Part shown: one piece after another, positions 15,736 to 23,936 of the stretch | How the letters are laid out: every line of letters starts with the position of its first letter | Position numbering within the stretch: position 1 is the first letter of the stretch | Source of the DNA: Sedimentibacter sp. MB35-C1 | GTDB taxonomy: Bacteria > Bacillota > Clostridia > Tissierellales > Sedimentibacteraceae | DNA: 64,000 nt | Reading direction: 5' to 3' | NCBI RefSeq assembly: GCF_030913635.1 | Contig: NZ_CP133188.1 | Coordinates: 3,348,001-3,412,000, forward strand | The notes under the pieces: model-generated | Told to the model about the DNA's origin: nothing | What the model saw: the letters and a program-made list of their open reading frames with translations, nothing else | Databases searched by the model: none | Translations under genes and position numbers: made by a program

Positions 15736-16776
15736 CTACTCACTATACATGGTGAAAATCACAACCTCAGGTCTTGTAAAAATTCTTGGCACATGGGAAA
15801 AAGTGCCTATTCCGCTGGTTATAAATACGGGGACATCGTCTGCTGAACAGGCAAACCCATAAGCAAAACGCGTACCGTAATCTGTTATTGGCAAGCTTCC
15901 GTATAGCAAGTAAAACGGATAACCAAAAAAAGTAATTTGCCCAGCATGGGTATGACCGGAAAGTATTAAATCAATTCCATCTGTAGATTGCAACATTGAC
16001 AAGTCCGGACTGTGTGAAAGGAGCAAAACAAAATCGTTTGTATGTGCGTTTGCAATAGCCTCTTTTATGTTAGGATTTCTGTTATACATATCTTGGACAC
16101 CTGCCAAATAAAAGCCTTCTCTTATACACCTGCCACTATTATCCAACGGCTTTATCCCATATTCTTTTTTTGCCTTGAAAACTTTCTTGTAGTCATCATG
16201 ATTTCCTTCCACACCGAAAATTCCGTCTGTTGTACTTATTTGAGCTATTTCTCTCACAGTTCCTTGATAATGATTGTTCTCCATTAAAAAATCTCCGCCT
16301 AATAACAGCAAATCCAAATCTCTGTCATTTAACTCTGTTGCTACTTTCCGCATATTTTCTTCTGTTATAGCATGCATGTCTGACATAAAAGCGATGCGAT
16401 AACCATCTAACTCAGGCGGCCAATTTTCCGAACGAAACTCAATTTCCACATATCGGATTATCTTACTTAGCGTAAGCCCATGTGCAATATGTATAACTGG
16501 AATAAATGTAATAATAAGACCAATTACTACTACAAATTTGAATTTCCTGTTTCTCGTTTTATGATTTGCGAAATACATACCCAACAGTGCTCCTATTCCT
16601 CCACATAATATGGTAAAAATTAATAACGTTTTTTCGCTTATGCACCGCTTGCCTTTTACTGCTTTTCGTTTGTCTGTCACATACAGGAAAAATGTAAAAG
16701 TATTTGTCAATAAGAGAAACATGAAAAAAAACTTTATTATGCCGATATAAAAAATCAGGTTTATTATTAATTGCAA
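15736..16776 (-). CDS. DUF1294-metallophosphoesterase membrane protein
   Basis: 346 residues. The N-terminal approximately 110 residues carry three or four membrane segments including a DUF1294 pattern (TILCGGIGALLGMYFANHKTRNRKF). The C-terminal calcineurin-like phosphoesterase domain has its metal-binding motifs in order: DMHAI, GGDFLMEN, GNHDD, LSHSPD and SGHTHAGQ. It resembles YkuE-type phosphoesterases that act on membrane lipids or UDP-linked substrates. Fusion with DUF1294 ties the enzyme to the membrane. The start is TTG at 16776 with GGGGAG upstream. The first motif is D-x-H (DMHAI), as usual for the family. Confidence 0.88.
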   Translation of the reverse strand: MQLIINLIFYIGIIKFFFMFLLLTNTFTFFLYVTDKRKAVKGKRCISEKTLLIFTILCGGIGALLGMYFANHKTRNRKFKFVVVIGLIITFIPVIHIAHGLTLSKIIRYVEIEFRSENWPPELDGYRIAFMSDMHAITEENMRKVATELNDRDLDLLLLGGDFLMENNHYQGTVREIAQISTTDGIFGVEGNHDDYKKVFKAKKEYGIKPLDNSGRCIREGFYLAGVQDMYNRNPNIKEAIANAHTNDFVLLLSHSPDLSMLQSTDGIDLILSGHTHAGQITFFGYPFYLLYGSLPITDYGTRFAYGFACSADDVPVFITSGIGTFSHVPRIFTRPEVVIFTMYSE

Positions 16777-16844
16777 TTTCTCTTCTCCCCCATAATTTAA
16801 ACTTCATCTGTTAAAAAACATGTCTGTACAATATATAAATCTAT

Positions 16845-17186
16845 TTATTCCTTTTTTAATCTTAATATTAATATCTGCCTTTCATTATTTTCAGAAATAA
16901 ATTTGCTAATGACATAATTTTCAAACATATTACGGAACAACATAAAAGCTTGGTCAGAAAAGCCATTTTGGATTAATGTAAAAACAGCTAAATAAGTTTG
17001 TAAAGATTTATTTGACAAAAGCTGTAATACCTTACATTTGTATTGATTATTAATCAAATCTTCCTTATACCATATACTTTTTATATGATTACGATAATTT
17101 ATATTCTCTGTCAAATACTTTTCATACTCAGATTCACATTGACTAATAAAAAAATTAAGTGTATCTTTAGGAATTCCATATTTCAA
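16845..17186 (-). CDS. Small DUF5677-like protein, probably truncated
   Basis: 113 residues. The pattern NGFSDQAFMLFRNMFENYVISKFI resembles the middle of DUF5677 proteins (normally 250-300 residues), in which a conserved arginine-rich helix binds near the active region of an unknown function. The C-terminus ends abruptly after that helix (LRLKKE), so the protein is likely cut short. The start TTG (17186) overlaps the TGA of a tiny upstream frame, implying translational coupling. Base composition is very AT-rich. Confidence 0.5.
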   Translation of the reverse strand: MKYGIPKDTLNFFISQCESEYEKYLTENINYRNHIKSIWYKEDLINNQYKCKVLQLLSNKSLQTYLAVFTLIQNGFSDQAFMLFRNMFENYVISKFISENNERQILILRLKKE

Positions 17187-17326
17187 TTTTTTATATGTGA
17201 CTCAAAAAATTCTTCTGTACCCATTTCAGAAAGTTTTTCTTCAAATTTCTCTTGTGAACTACAATTTTTAGAAGTATTATTACATAATGCTTCTAAACAA
17301 ATATTTTTTAATAAATCTTTTTCCAT
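17183..17326 (-). CDS. 47-residue protein upstream of the DUF5677-like frame
   Basis: ATG at 17326, stop TGA at 17183-17185, overlapping the next start by four bases. The sequence begins MEKDLLKNICLEALCNNTSK and ends GTEEFFESHIKN; it is hydrophilic with two cysteines. No family is recognised. The overlap with the next frame suggests either a real small coupled gene or the N-terminal piece of a single gene broken by a frameshift. No strong ribosome binding site is visible before the ATG. Confidence 0.4.
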   Translation of the reverse strand: MEKDLLKNICLEALCNNTSKNCSSQEKFEEKLSEMGTEEFFESHIKN

Positions 17327-17432
17327 TTTATTTACTTTGCCTTTCTATATGCTAAGAATAAACATGGGGGTCAGGCTTGACAAATCGACAAACTAATCTC
17401 ATCAATCTCTTCTCCAACATTGTATCTACTTA

Positions 17433-18464
17433 TTATCTTAGATATTCCTGATTAAACGTATTAGCCATTCTCACAACAAAATTCCATTGGCGCTCCATAT
17501 AGGTTTTCAATTGGCTTGTACTTTGCTGATAATCGGCATATATCATTTCCAGATTATCAAAATGATCTGCGATTGCACAAGCAGCGCAATAGCCACTTTC
17601 CATTCCTGCGGAAATACCCTCTCCCATTGGATTCAGGAACCCGGCAATCTCTCCTGCAAATAGTACTCGACCAAGACCATAATCAACATGACAGCCGGGG
17701 CCAATATGTGGCATCAACCATTTTTCAGCTCTTATTTGCTTATCAATTCGTAGGTGGTGATGAGCTTTCATGTAGGCGATAAACCGTTCATAGAAAAACC
17801 CAATTTTCCCCATATCTTTGACCGATACACCCAGTACTAAAAGATTGTCTTTTACGTTAAACCATGCGTCATACTCTGATAACTCCGGCTGCAAATACGC
17901 ATAGAAATAGTGAGGATCTAAATCTATGTTTCCTTCGTTGAATGTCTGAAATGTAGTGATATATTTCGGGCTGCCTTTAATAATTTTCCGCTTTAACGCT
18001 CCTACAACACCCTCACAGTCCAAAACGTATTTTGCTTCCTCAGTATAGGTTGCTTTACCGTGTAAAGTGACCTCCACAGAACTATTTTTTTCTTCGCAGG
18101 AAAGAGCGGTTGTGCAATCCCTGATTTCCGCACCGCTTTCTTTTGCTTTTGTTGCAAGCCAGTTGTCAAAAGAACTGCGCCAGACATTAAGTCCTTCTTG
18201 CTCAAAGCGAAACTCTTTCCCTTTGTCATCTGTAAAGATCATTCCCCGGTTTTCAATCGGTTCACACATAGACAATGCCGGGATATCTTCGCCAAAATAG
18301 AGGTTTACCAAATCCATTGTTTTTTTGATCAAAATCCCGGAACAGGATTTATATCTTGGCATTTTCAACTTCTCTACAACCAAAATCTTATATCCTTTTT
18401 CGGATAGAATTTTTGCGGCGGTACTGCCGGTTGGTCCCGCACCAATAATTATTATATCGTACAT
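17433..18464 (-). CDS. FAD-dependent oxidoreductase, geranylgeranyl-reductase-like
   Basis: 343 residues. The N-terminal dinucleotide-binding motif is IIIGAGPTGSTAA (about residues 5-17). The second FAD motif, GRVLFAGEIAGFLNPMGEGISAGMESG, lies around residues 265-291, as in the geranylgeranyl reductase/FixC group. KSCSG at about residue 38 resembles the cysteine signature of this group. Likely substrates are isoprenoid or polyketide double bonds, or electron-transfer partners. It is monocistronic on the minus strand with AGGTGAAAAG before the ATG. Its position next to degenerate DNA gives no functional hint. Confidence 0.85.
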   Translation of the reverse strand: MYDIIIIGAGPTGSTAAKILSEKGYKILVVEKLKMPRYKSCSGILIKKTMDLVNLYFGEDIPALSMCEPIENRGMIFTDDKGKEFRFEQEGLNVWRSSFDNWLATKAKESGAEIRDCTTALSCEEKNSSVEVTLHGKATYTEEAKYVLDCEGVVGALKRKIIKGSPKYITTFQTFNEGNIDLDPHYFYAYLQPELSEYDAWFNVKDNLLVLGVSVKDMGKIGFFYERFIAYMKAHHHLRIDKQIRAEKWLMPHIGPGCHVDYGLGRVLFAGEIAGFLNPMGEGISAGMESGYCAACAIADHFDNLEMIYADYQQSTSQLKTYMERQWNFVVRMANTFNQEYLR

Positions 18465-18647
18465 TCTCTTTTCACCTCCGTATAATCATTTTAAGCCTCT
18501 TATTAATTCCTATTTATCGCTATAATAAACAATTGTTAGTCCATATTTTTTACTATTGAACATTTTCCTACTTTTACGACGCATTATAAGAATATCATAA
18601 TATCCCCTGACACATAAAATTTTTGAATTTTATCTTTGAAAATCCGA

Positions 18648-18746
18648 ATGTCATCTATAAAACACCCCAAAATACAGGGTCAAAAAATGCACTTTTTTGG
18701 TCCAGTTTTTGCCCGTTTTTTGCTCCAAAACCACTACATATGGTGG
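18648..18746 (-). repeat. 99-bp repeat, copy A, next to an rRNA methyltransferase tail
   Basis: This segment shares both ends and the internal layout with 35462-35558. In minus sense both start CCAC-ATATGTAGTGGTTTTGGA, continue through A-rich tracts with TGACCCT, and end TATAGATGACAT. In both places the segment lies directly downstream of the 3' end of an rRNA (uracil-5)-methyltransferase frame. The inverted ACCAC/GTGGT bases at one end can form a small hairpin. Confidence 0.6.
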
Positions 18747-18756
18747 TTGAGCTTCC

Positions 18757-18850
18757 TCATTTGCCCTCCGCACCACATTTCGTCATCATTATTATCGTTT
18801 CAATGTGCCTTGAGATGACAATAAAGATGTCATTTGGACCTGATATCCCC
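18757..18850 (-). pseudogene. 3' remnant of an RlmD/TrmA-type methyltransferase
   Basis: In minus sense a short frame reads ISRHIETIIMMTKCGAEGK followed by TGA at 18757-18759. This matches the extreme C-terminus pattern of RNA m5U methyltransferases (compare HVESIILMTYCGSKSKK at the end of the intact rlmD at 35.6 kb). The rest of the gene is missing; alaS begins right upstream on the same strand. It is a tail left by deletion or by insertion of the alaS segment. Confidence 0.6.
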
Positions 18851-18871
18851 TTGACCGGGTACCTCTTTTCC

Positions 18872-20647
18872 TTAGTCCAGATTAACAATAGCCTTTATTC
18901 TTCTTACCCCCGATGATGAACTTTGCTCCTTTATGACTTTAAAATAACCCAGTTCAGATGTATTAGAAACATGAGGTCCTCCACAGATTTCTAATGAATA
19001 TCCTGGAATCTCATAGACTTTAACAATATCTTCATATTTACCTTCGAAGACTCCTAAAGCTCCACTTTTTTTAGCATCATCTAAATTCATTTCCATATAT
19101 TTAACCTCAAGATTCTCTTGGATCGCTTTATTAACCAGACTTTCAACTTGATCTATTTCTTCTTTCAATAACTTTCTATCAAAAGAGAAATCAAATCTTA
19201 ACCGCTCAGAGTTTATATGGCTACCTTTTTGATAAACTTGGTTCCCTAGAACTTTCCGTAATGCACTATTAAGTAGATGAGTAGCTGTGTGTAGTCTAAC
19301 ACTGTTACTGTTATGTTCTGCCAGGCCTCCTTTGAATTTTCCAGCAGCTCCGCTTCTAGATTTATTCTGATGCTCTTCAAACTTTGTTTTAAAACCTTCT
19401 ATATCAACAAGTATTTCTTTTTCTTGTGCTAGTTCAAGAGTAAACTCAATGGGAAATCCATAAGTATCATATAATCTAAATGCTAGCTCTGAACTCAAAT
19501 ATTCACCAGCTTTTATTTGATCAAAATACTTATTTGCCACTTTCAATCCACTTTGCAAAGTCTTGGTGAATTTGATATATTCCTTACTTAGTTCTTCAAT
19601 TATATAATTTTTACAGGATTGGACTTCTGGATATGCTACATTATACATTTCAATAACTTTTTCAGCTAATTCAAGCATAATGTTCTCTTCAATACCTAAT
19701 TTATATATCATCCGTATTGTACGTCGAATAAGTCGTCTAAGTATATACCCCTGCTCAGAGTTTGTTGGAACTATCTTTTGCGGATCAGCGAGAATAAATA
19801 CAGAAGCTCTAATATGCTCACATATAATTCTGAAGCTATTTTTATTAATTTTGTCGTAACTAACTCCACTTAGTTCTTCTAATCTCTTAATCAGTGGCCT
19901 AAACAAATCTGTTTCATATACATTTTGGAGATTATTTGCTAGAATCAGTAACCGTTCAAAGCCTAATCCTACATCTATATTTTTTTGCTCTAGCTCAGTC
20001 AGATTTCCTTCTTTGTCTTTGTAGTATGTCATGAAAACATTATTACCTAATTCAATATATTTACCACAATTACAAGCAGGTCCACAATTTTCACTACAAT
20101 CGTGTGTATCATTTACATAAAACATTTCTGAATCAGGACCACATGGCCCTGTTTCACCTGCCGGTCCCCACCAATTTTCATCATCACCGTAATAAAAGAT
20201 TTGATTACTACTTAGACCTAACTCAAGCCAAGTCTCTACCGCTTCCGCGTCATAAGGTACAATCTCATTTCCCTTATAAACCGTCACTGCTAATTTTGAA
20301 GAAGGTATTCCAATTTGCGCTGTAAGAAATTCATAGCTCATAGAAATAGCTTCTTTTTTGAAATAATCACCTAAGGACCAATTACCCAGCATCTCGAAAA
20401 TAGTTAAGTGATAATCATCACCTACCTCCTCAATATCTCCTGTTCTTACACATCTTTGCACATTCACAAGGCGTTTTCCTAATGGATGTTCTTGTCCTAA
20501 AAGATAAGGAATAAGTGGTTGCATGCCAGCGGTTGTATATAATACACTAGCATCATTTTCAGGAGCTAACGATGTGGCTGTGACTACTTCATGTCTCCTT
20601 TTTTTGTAGTATGATACGTAGAGTTCTCTCAATTCATTCGCTTTCAT
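18872..20647 (-). CDS. alaS: Short alanyl-tRNA synthetase lacking the C-Ala domain
   Basis: 591 residues, against about 875 for standard bacterial AlaRS. The class II aminoacylation core is at residues 1-235, with motif 2 region RCVRTGDIEEVG and the alanine-site segment GPAGETGPCGPDSE. The tRNA-recognition domain runs to about 430. The editing domain follows, with both zinc-binding elements: HTATHLLNSAL (HxxxH) and EICGGPH (CxxxH). The protein stops right after the editing/SAD domain, so the oligomerising C-Ala domain is absent. Because the end is clean and the active motifs are intact, I regard it as a genuine short form. A T-box leader with Ala specifier precedes it. Confidence 0.92.
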   Translation of the reverse strand: MKANELRELYVSYYKKRRHEVVTATSLAPENDASVLYTTAGMQPLIPYLLGQEHPLGKRLVNVQRCVRTGDIEEVGDDYHLTIFEMLGNWSLGDYFKKEAISMSYEFLTAQIGIPSSKLAVTVYKGNEIVPYDAEAVETWLELGLSSNQIFYYGDDENWWGPAGETGPCGPDSEMFYVNDTHDCSENCGPACNCGKYIELGNNVFMTYYKDKEGNLTELEQKNIDVGLGFERLLILANNLQNVYETDLFRPLIKRLEELSGVSYDKINKNSFRIICEHIRASVFILADPQKIVPTNSEQGYILRRLIRRTIRMIYKLGIEENIMLELAEKVIEMYNVAYPEVQSCKNYIIEELSKEYIKFTKTLQSGLKVANKYFDQIKAGEYLSSELAFRLYDTYGFPIEFTLELAQEKEILVDIEGFKTKFEEHQNKSRSGAAGKFKGGLAEHNSNSVRLHTATHLLNSALRKVLGNQVYQKGSHINSERLRFDFSFDRKLLKEEIDQVESLVNKAIQENLEVKYMEMNLDDAKKSGALGVFEGKYEDIVKVYEIPGYSLEICGGPHVSNTSELGYFKVIKEQSSSSGVRRIKAIVNLD

Positions 20648-20650
20648 AAT

Positions 20651-20955
20651 CCTCTTCCTTTCTTAAAAATAATATAAAAAACCCTAAGCTTTCAAAGCTT
20701 AGGGCGAATTCTTAATCCGTGGTACCACCTAAATTCAGAGATTAACTCTGCACTCATAAAGTACGGGTAAATGATAATACCGATACTATATCCTATGATA
20801 ACGGTGGATCTCCGTTGAAGCCTACTCATTATTTCAGTTCAAAGCTCCAAGACTGCTTCAATATATGGATTGTGAAGATTCGCACCAACCATCTTCTCTC
20901 TGAACAATACCTATATATTTACTATTTCTCTTCTTCGCCTTTATTATTAATTCCA
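20651..20955 (-). ncRNA. T-box leader with alanine (GCA) specifier
   Basis: The minus-strand leader has all T-box parts in order: a long Stem I containing AGAGAGAAGAT-GGTTGGTGC; specifier GAA-GCA-GTC (GCA at 20856-20854); the T-box AGGTGGTACCACGGA (20716-20730) whose GGTACC-side bulge pairs with the uncharged tRNA end; and a terminator CCCTAAGCTTT-GAAAGCTTAGGG (20682-20704) followed by six T residues. GCA encodes alanine, agreeing with the downstream alaS. Uncharged tRNA-Ala should prevent termination and turn alaS on. Confidence 0.93.
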
Positions 20956-20958
20956 ATA

Positions 20959-20987
20959 ATTATACTACTAAAGTTTTTCTTTGTCAA
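20959..20987 (-). promoter_or_regulatory. alaS T-box promoter
   Basis: On the minus strand TTGACA (20982-20987) and TATAAT (20959-20964) match the sigma-A consensus perfectly with a 17-base spacer, placing the transcript start just before the T-box Stem I. Confidence 0.88.
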
Positions 20988-20997
20988 ATGTTAAATT

Positions 20998-21536
20998 CTA
21001 CTTACTCTGCACATGAGGTGTAAAATCTGCAAAGTTCATACTCGCATAATCTATGCTATGCACAATATAATCATCTATATATTTCTGTGAAATTAACCAC
21101 ACATAGTTGTGAGAGTTATAGTTAGAGCAAGCCAATACATAGTCAATATTGGAAGAAGATTTTACTAAAGTTAAAAACTCTTTGCTCATTGCTAATATTA
21201 CAGGTTGTGGTTTTTCATCATAAACGACTGTACCTAACGGAGAAGTATCCTCAATCAAAAACATTTTAATAACTTTTTCATTTGAAATCATATTTTTGCT
21301 TTTCAGATTGGTTATGTATTCATCAAGTTTTGGATAATGGTTTTAAAAGCATTTGAAACATTGGCTATATAGTTAGAATATGAACTAACACCTTTTATAG
21401 TATCATGTAAATATACTCCCTCTTGATTATTGGGAATTTTATCAAATTTTCTTTCAACCCTTGCCTGTTCTTGACGATTTACACTACCTTTTCTTTTGTT
21501 TTCGTAACAATCAAATTCAAAATGTTCAATTAACAA
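20998..21536 (-). pseudogene. Frameshifted unknown gene
   Basis: Two overlapping minus-strand frames cover this stretch. The upstream one (to 21312) ends SNAFKTIIQNLMNT. In the next frame coding-like sequence continues through KLDEYITNLKSKN into the downstream frame (ISNEKVIKMFLIEDTSPLG, ending at 20998). A single frameshift near 21310-21330 would join them into one protein of roughly 180 residues. Neither part has a good ribosome binding site. I do not recognise the family; the sequence is soluble with no membrane segment. Confidence 0.4.
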
Positions 21537-21557
21537 TATATAGTGCAGTTTTTAGCT

Positions 21558-21875
21558 TTATATGCAAAAGCCACCCACGCCAGCTAGATTTTCACTTTGT
21601 AAATCACTTGTTGAACTGCAATCTCTTAGCTTTGCGTTATATATTGTTGCGGCAAATCCACCAAAACCTAATTTTGCTATTGTGTCAACAGTACTGACTG
21701 ATATAGATAGTTCACTTATGTCAACATCTGCCTTACAGTTTTCAAAATTTATATAACCGCTAGATATATTTCCGCCGTCTACATATGATATAAATCCACC
21801 ACCACATACATGGAAATAACTAGCCAAAACAAAGTCTATATTATTAACTTTACAGGAATCAATAACGAGAGGCAC
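21558..21875 (-). pseudogene. Fragment of a GLUG-repeat surface protein
   Basis: About 105 codons in minus sense with GLUG-like repeats: GGGFISYVDGGNISSGYINF and FGGFAATIYNAKLRDCSSTSDL, then GVGGFCI before a stop. GLUG motifs occur in large secreted adhesins and peptidases, normally with many copies and a signal peptide. Both are missing here, no ribosome binding site is present, and stops follow in frame. It is a leftover piece of a larger gene. Confidence 0.5.
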
Positions 21876-21902
21876 CTCTCCGCCGTTTAAATATCCCGTA
21901 AC

Positions 21903-22073
21903 ACCTCCAAATCAACGATAAAAGGATACCAACAATTTGCTTATCAGCGTGGTGTATTCAGTCGTCCGTTTTTGAACTATATATATGCAATGGTTCCATA
22001 TGTGATACAGGAAGCTGAGCTGATAAAAGTCATTGAAACTATGAAAACTTGGTTTCATCACGAAACAAAATAA
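21903..22073 (+). pseudogene. 3' remnant of a BioA-type class III aminotransferase
   Basis: The plus-strand frame reads AYQRGVFSRPFLNYIYAMVPY, then VIQEAELIKVIETMKTWFHH to a TAA at 22071-22073. This resembles the C-terminal end of adenosylmethionine-8-amino-7-oxononanoate aminotransferases (R-x-GV-x-SRPF and Y-x-MPPYVI patterns). The upstream approximately 400 residues are missing. It lies immediately before repeat copy 8 in the position occupied by complete genes in the array, so it is probably the tail of a former cassette. Confidence 0.65.
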
Positions 22074-22125
22074 TATTACTATAGTGCTTTAAAGAAAAAA
22101 TCTATAAAAATCAAATGAATGAGAT

Positions 22126-22285
22126 ATGAGCAATACACTCTGTACATACCTCTTGTCCTTACACAATAAAATCTGACTACTCTCGAACCAAGAGCCGTTG
22201 CAGCTTAATTCCGATGCAATGGCTCTTGGTTCGTTATAATCCGAGTATAGTCCAGAGTATCCTTGCAAAAATATGGTAAAAAATC
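22126..22285 (+). repeat. Cassette-junction repeat, copy 8 (solitary)
   Basis: ATGAGCAA at 22126, then an 18-bp stem (22185-22202 with 22215-22232, one G-T pair) that contains AGAGCCGTTGCA as in copy 3. The core GTCCAGAGTATCCTTGC starts at 22250, with a shortened 17-base gap after the stem. The downstream half of the core (AAAAATATGG) is diverged and no right arm is seen. It is 8.5 kb from the main array and follows a truncated aminotransferase. The following 200 bases (22286-22488) hold no recognisable feature. Confidence 0.8.
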
Positions 22286-22488
22286 ACCTGTACAATTTAT
22301 TAATTAAGTATCTCAACATTCTAAATTCTTTTGTTGATTTTGATACCCCTCCATATCCCGGGAAAATAGTTTCTTCTATATTACCTTACAATGCTGTAAT
22401 ATACATAATTTATCCATTTCCCAAACATCAAGCATATACTTGCTCTATTAATTTTTTTGTAGTAATTAATATAGTTGAAATTCTAATT

Positions 22489-22968
22489 TTACCATAACTC
22501 ATTTAACTTATCAGAATAAAAATCTATTGCTTTTTTGAAATCTAATATACTTTCATCTGCTGATGTCTCTGCAATAATTTTAAGTAATAGTTTCATAGCT
22601 TCTGTGTGCTCCCCTAAATTGTAAAGAGTCATGGCTAAAAATACCTTTAGAGAATTAATATCGTATTTTCTTATTCCTTCTAGTAGAAGTTGTTTGGATT
22701 TTTCATACTCTCCTATCGTACGATAAGTACTTCCAAGTCCTAGGTAAGCTTCCTTCAAATCTTTTTCTGGTAGTCCAAGCTCTATTGCTTTTTCATAAAA
22801 AGGCACAGCTTCCTTTTCTAATCCAAGCACATCAAAACTCCAAGCACACTGATAGTTGACCTCCGCATTATTTGGAAATGTCTTTACCAATTCAACAAGC
22901 ATTGAATTAGCTTCATTTAATTTACCATTTTCTCTAAGTTCAATAGCTTTCTTCAGTATATTTTTCAT
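22489..22968 (-). CDS. Tetratricopeptide-repeat protein
   Basis: 159 residues from the ATG at 22968, which has AAAGGAG upstream; an earlier TTG sits on that site. Three to four TPR units are visible (for example EVNYQCAWSFDVLGLEKEAVPFYEKAIELG and AYLGLGSTYRTIGEYEKSKQLLLEGI), each with the W/L-G-Y-A-P spacing typical of the repeat. It is soluble and should act as a protein-protein interaction scaffold. It follows the phzF-like gene on the same strand with a 75-base gap. Partner and role are unknown. Confidence 0.85.
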   Translation of the reverse strand: MKNILKKAIELRENGKLNEANSMLVELVKTFPNNAEVNYQCAWSFDVLGLEKEAVPFYEKAIELGLPEKDLKEAYLGLGSTYRTIGEYEKSKQLLLEGIRKYDINSLKVFLAMTLYNLGEHTEAMKLLLKIIAETSADESILDFKKAIDFYSDKLNELW

Positions 22969-23043
22969 GATCATCTCTCCTTTCAAAATATTATTTACAA
23001 ATCACCTAAACAGGATAACCTTTATTTCCTTTTTACATTTGTG

Positions 23044-23913
23044 CTAAATCTCAACTTCTCTTAAGTTCATATTTAATGCCTTCCCTCCGACCTTAACTTC
23101 ACAAATATCACTTTCTTTAACATTAAGTTTTACATTTATTTCCGATGGCATATTCATAGAATATCCTTGTTCAAAAGTAATGTTGTGACATTGGGACGCA
23201 TCAAAAATGCCATATTTATATAGATAACAAGCTAAAGCTCCGCTTGAAGTCCCTGTTGCTGATTCTTCATCTATTCCATATAGTGGAGCTAAATTTCTGC
23301 AGTATGCATTTGAATTACTGACTGAATCAAGCACAAACATATGATATCCAATAACATCGTATTTTCTGCTTAATTCTGCTACTTTTTCAAAATTAGGCTT
23401 GATAGTATCTAAAATCTCCATGTTCCTTATTGGTATAAGTATATCTTTAAGTCCAGTTGAAACAATTTGACAAGGAAATAGCATATTAAAATCATGAACA
23501 TTAATATCTAATGTATCTGCTATCTCTTCATAATCAATAATTTCATAAAATGATGGATTAGTCTGAGTCATCATGATTATTCCATTTTCATCAACTTCAA
23601 CTGCTAAAATCCCCGCTTTTGTTTCTTGAGTATATGTTCCAGGATTAATACATTCTGTTTTTAACAATACTGAAAATGCAGCAATAGTCGCATGACCACA
23701 GAGGTCAACCTCTTCATTTGGTGTGAAAAATCTTACTTTGAAATCCGCTTTGTTTGACTTCATGATAAAAGCTATTTCACTGAATCCTATTATTCTAGCA
23801 ATTTTTTTCATAACATCTTCACTTAAATTATCAGCATCTAAAACTACTCCAGCAGGATTTCCACCTTGCTTTGTCTTAGCAAATGCATTTATCGTATATA
23901 CCTTAACCTTCAT
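23044..23913 (-). CDS. PhzF-family isomerase/epimerase-like protein
   Basis: 289 residues, the usual length. The start VKVYTINAFAKTKQGGNPAGVVLDA and the segment IIGFSEIAFI (with the catalytic Glu at about residue 47) are the family hallmark. VDLCGHATIAAF (about residues 69-80) and ATGTSSGAL (about 221-229) form the two conserved substrate loops of the duplicated diaminopimelate-epimerase fold. Members isomerise amino-acid-derived small molecules. It sits in the amino-acid catabolic cluster directly after a collapsed ornithine cyclodeaminase gene, with GGAGATAAT before the ATG. Confidence 0.88.
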   Translation of the reverse strand: MKVKVYTINAFAKTKQGGNPAGVVLDADNLSEDVMKKIARIIGFSEIAFIMKSNKADFKVRFFTPNEEVDLCGHATIAAFSVLLKTECINPGTYTQETKAGILAVEVDENGIIMMTQTNPSFYEIIDYEEIADTLDINVHDFNMLFPCQIVSTGLKDILIPIRNMEILDTIKPNFEKVAELSRKYDVIGYHMFVLDSVSNSNAYCRNLAPLYGIDEESATGTSSGALACYLYKYGIFDASQCHNITFEQGYSMNMPSEINVKLNVKESDICEVKVGGKALNMNLREVEI

Positions 23914-23936
23914 ATTATCTCCTCCTAAAAAATCAT

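Noticed and set aside
18872..20647. alaS as a truncated pseudogene
   Set aside because: The frame is intact, ends after a natural domain border, retains all catalytic and editing motifs and has a complete T-box, so a real short form is more likely.
722..22285. Junction repeats as a CRISPR array
   Set aside because: Spacing is 1-3.6 kb with genes between copies, units are unequal, and no short regular spacers or cas genes are present.
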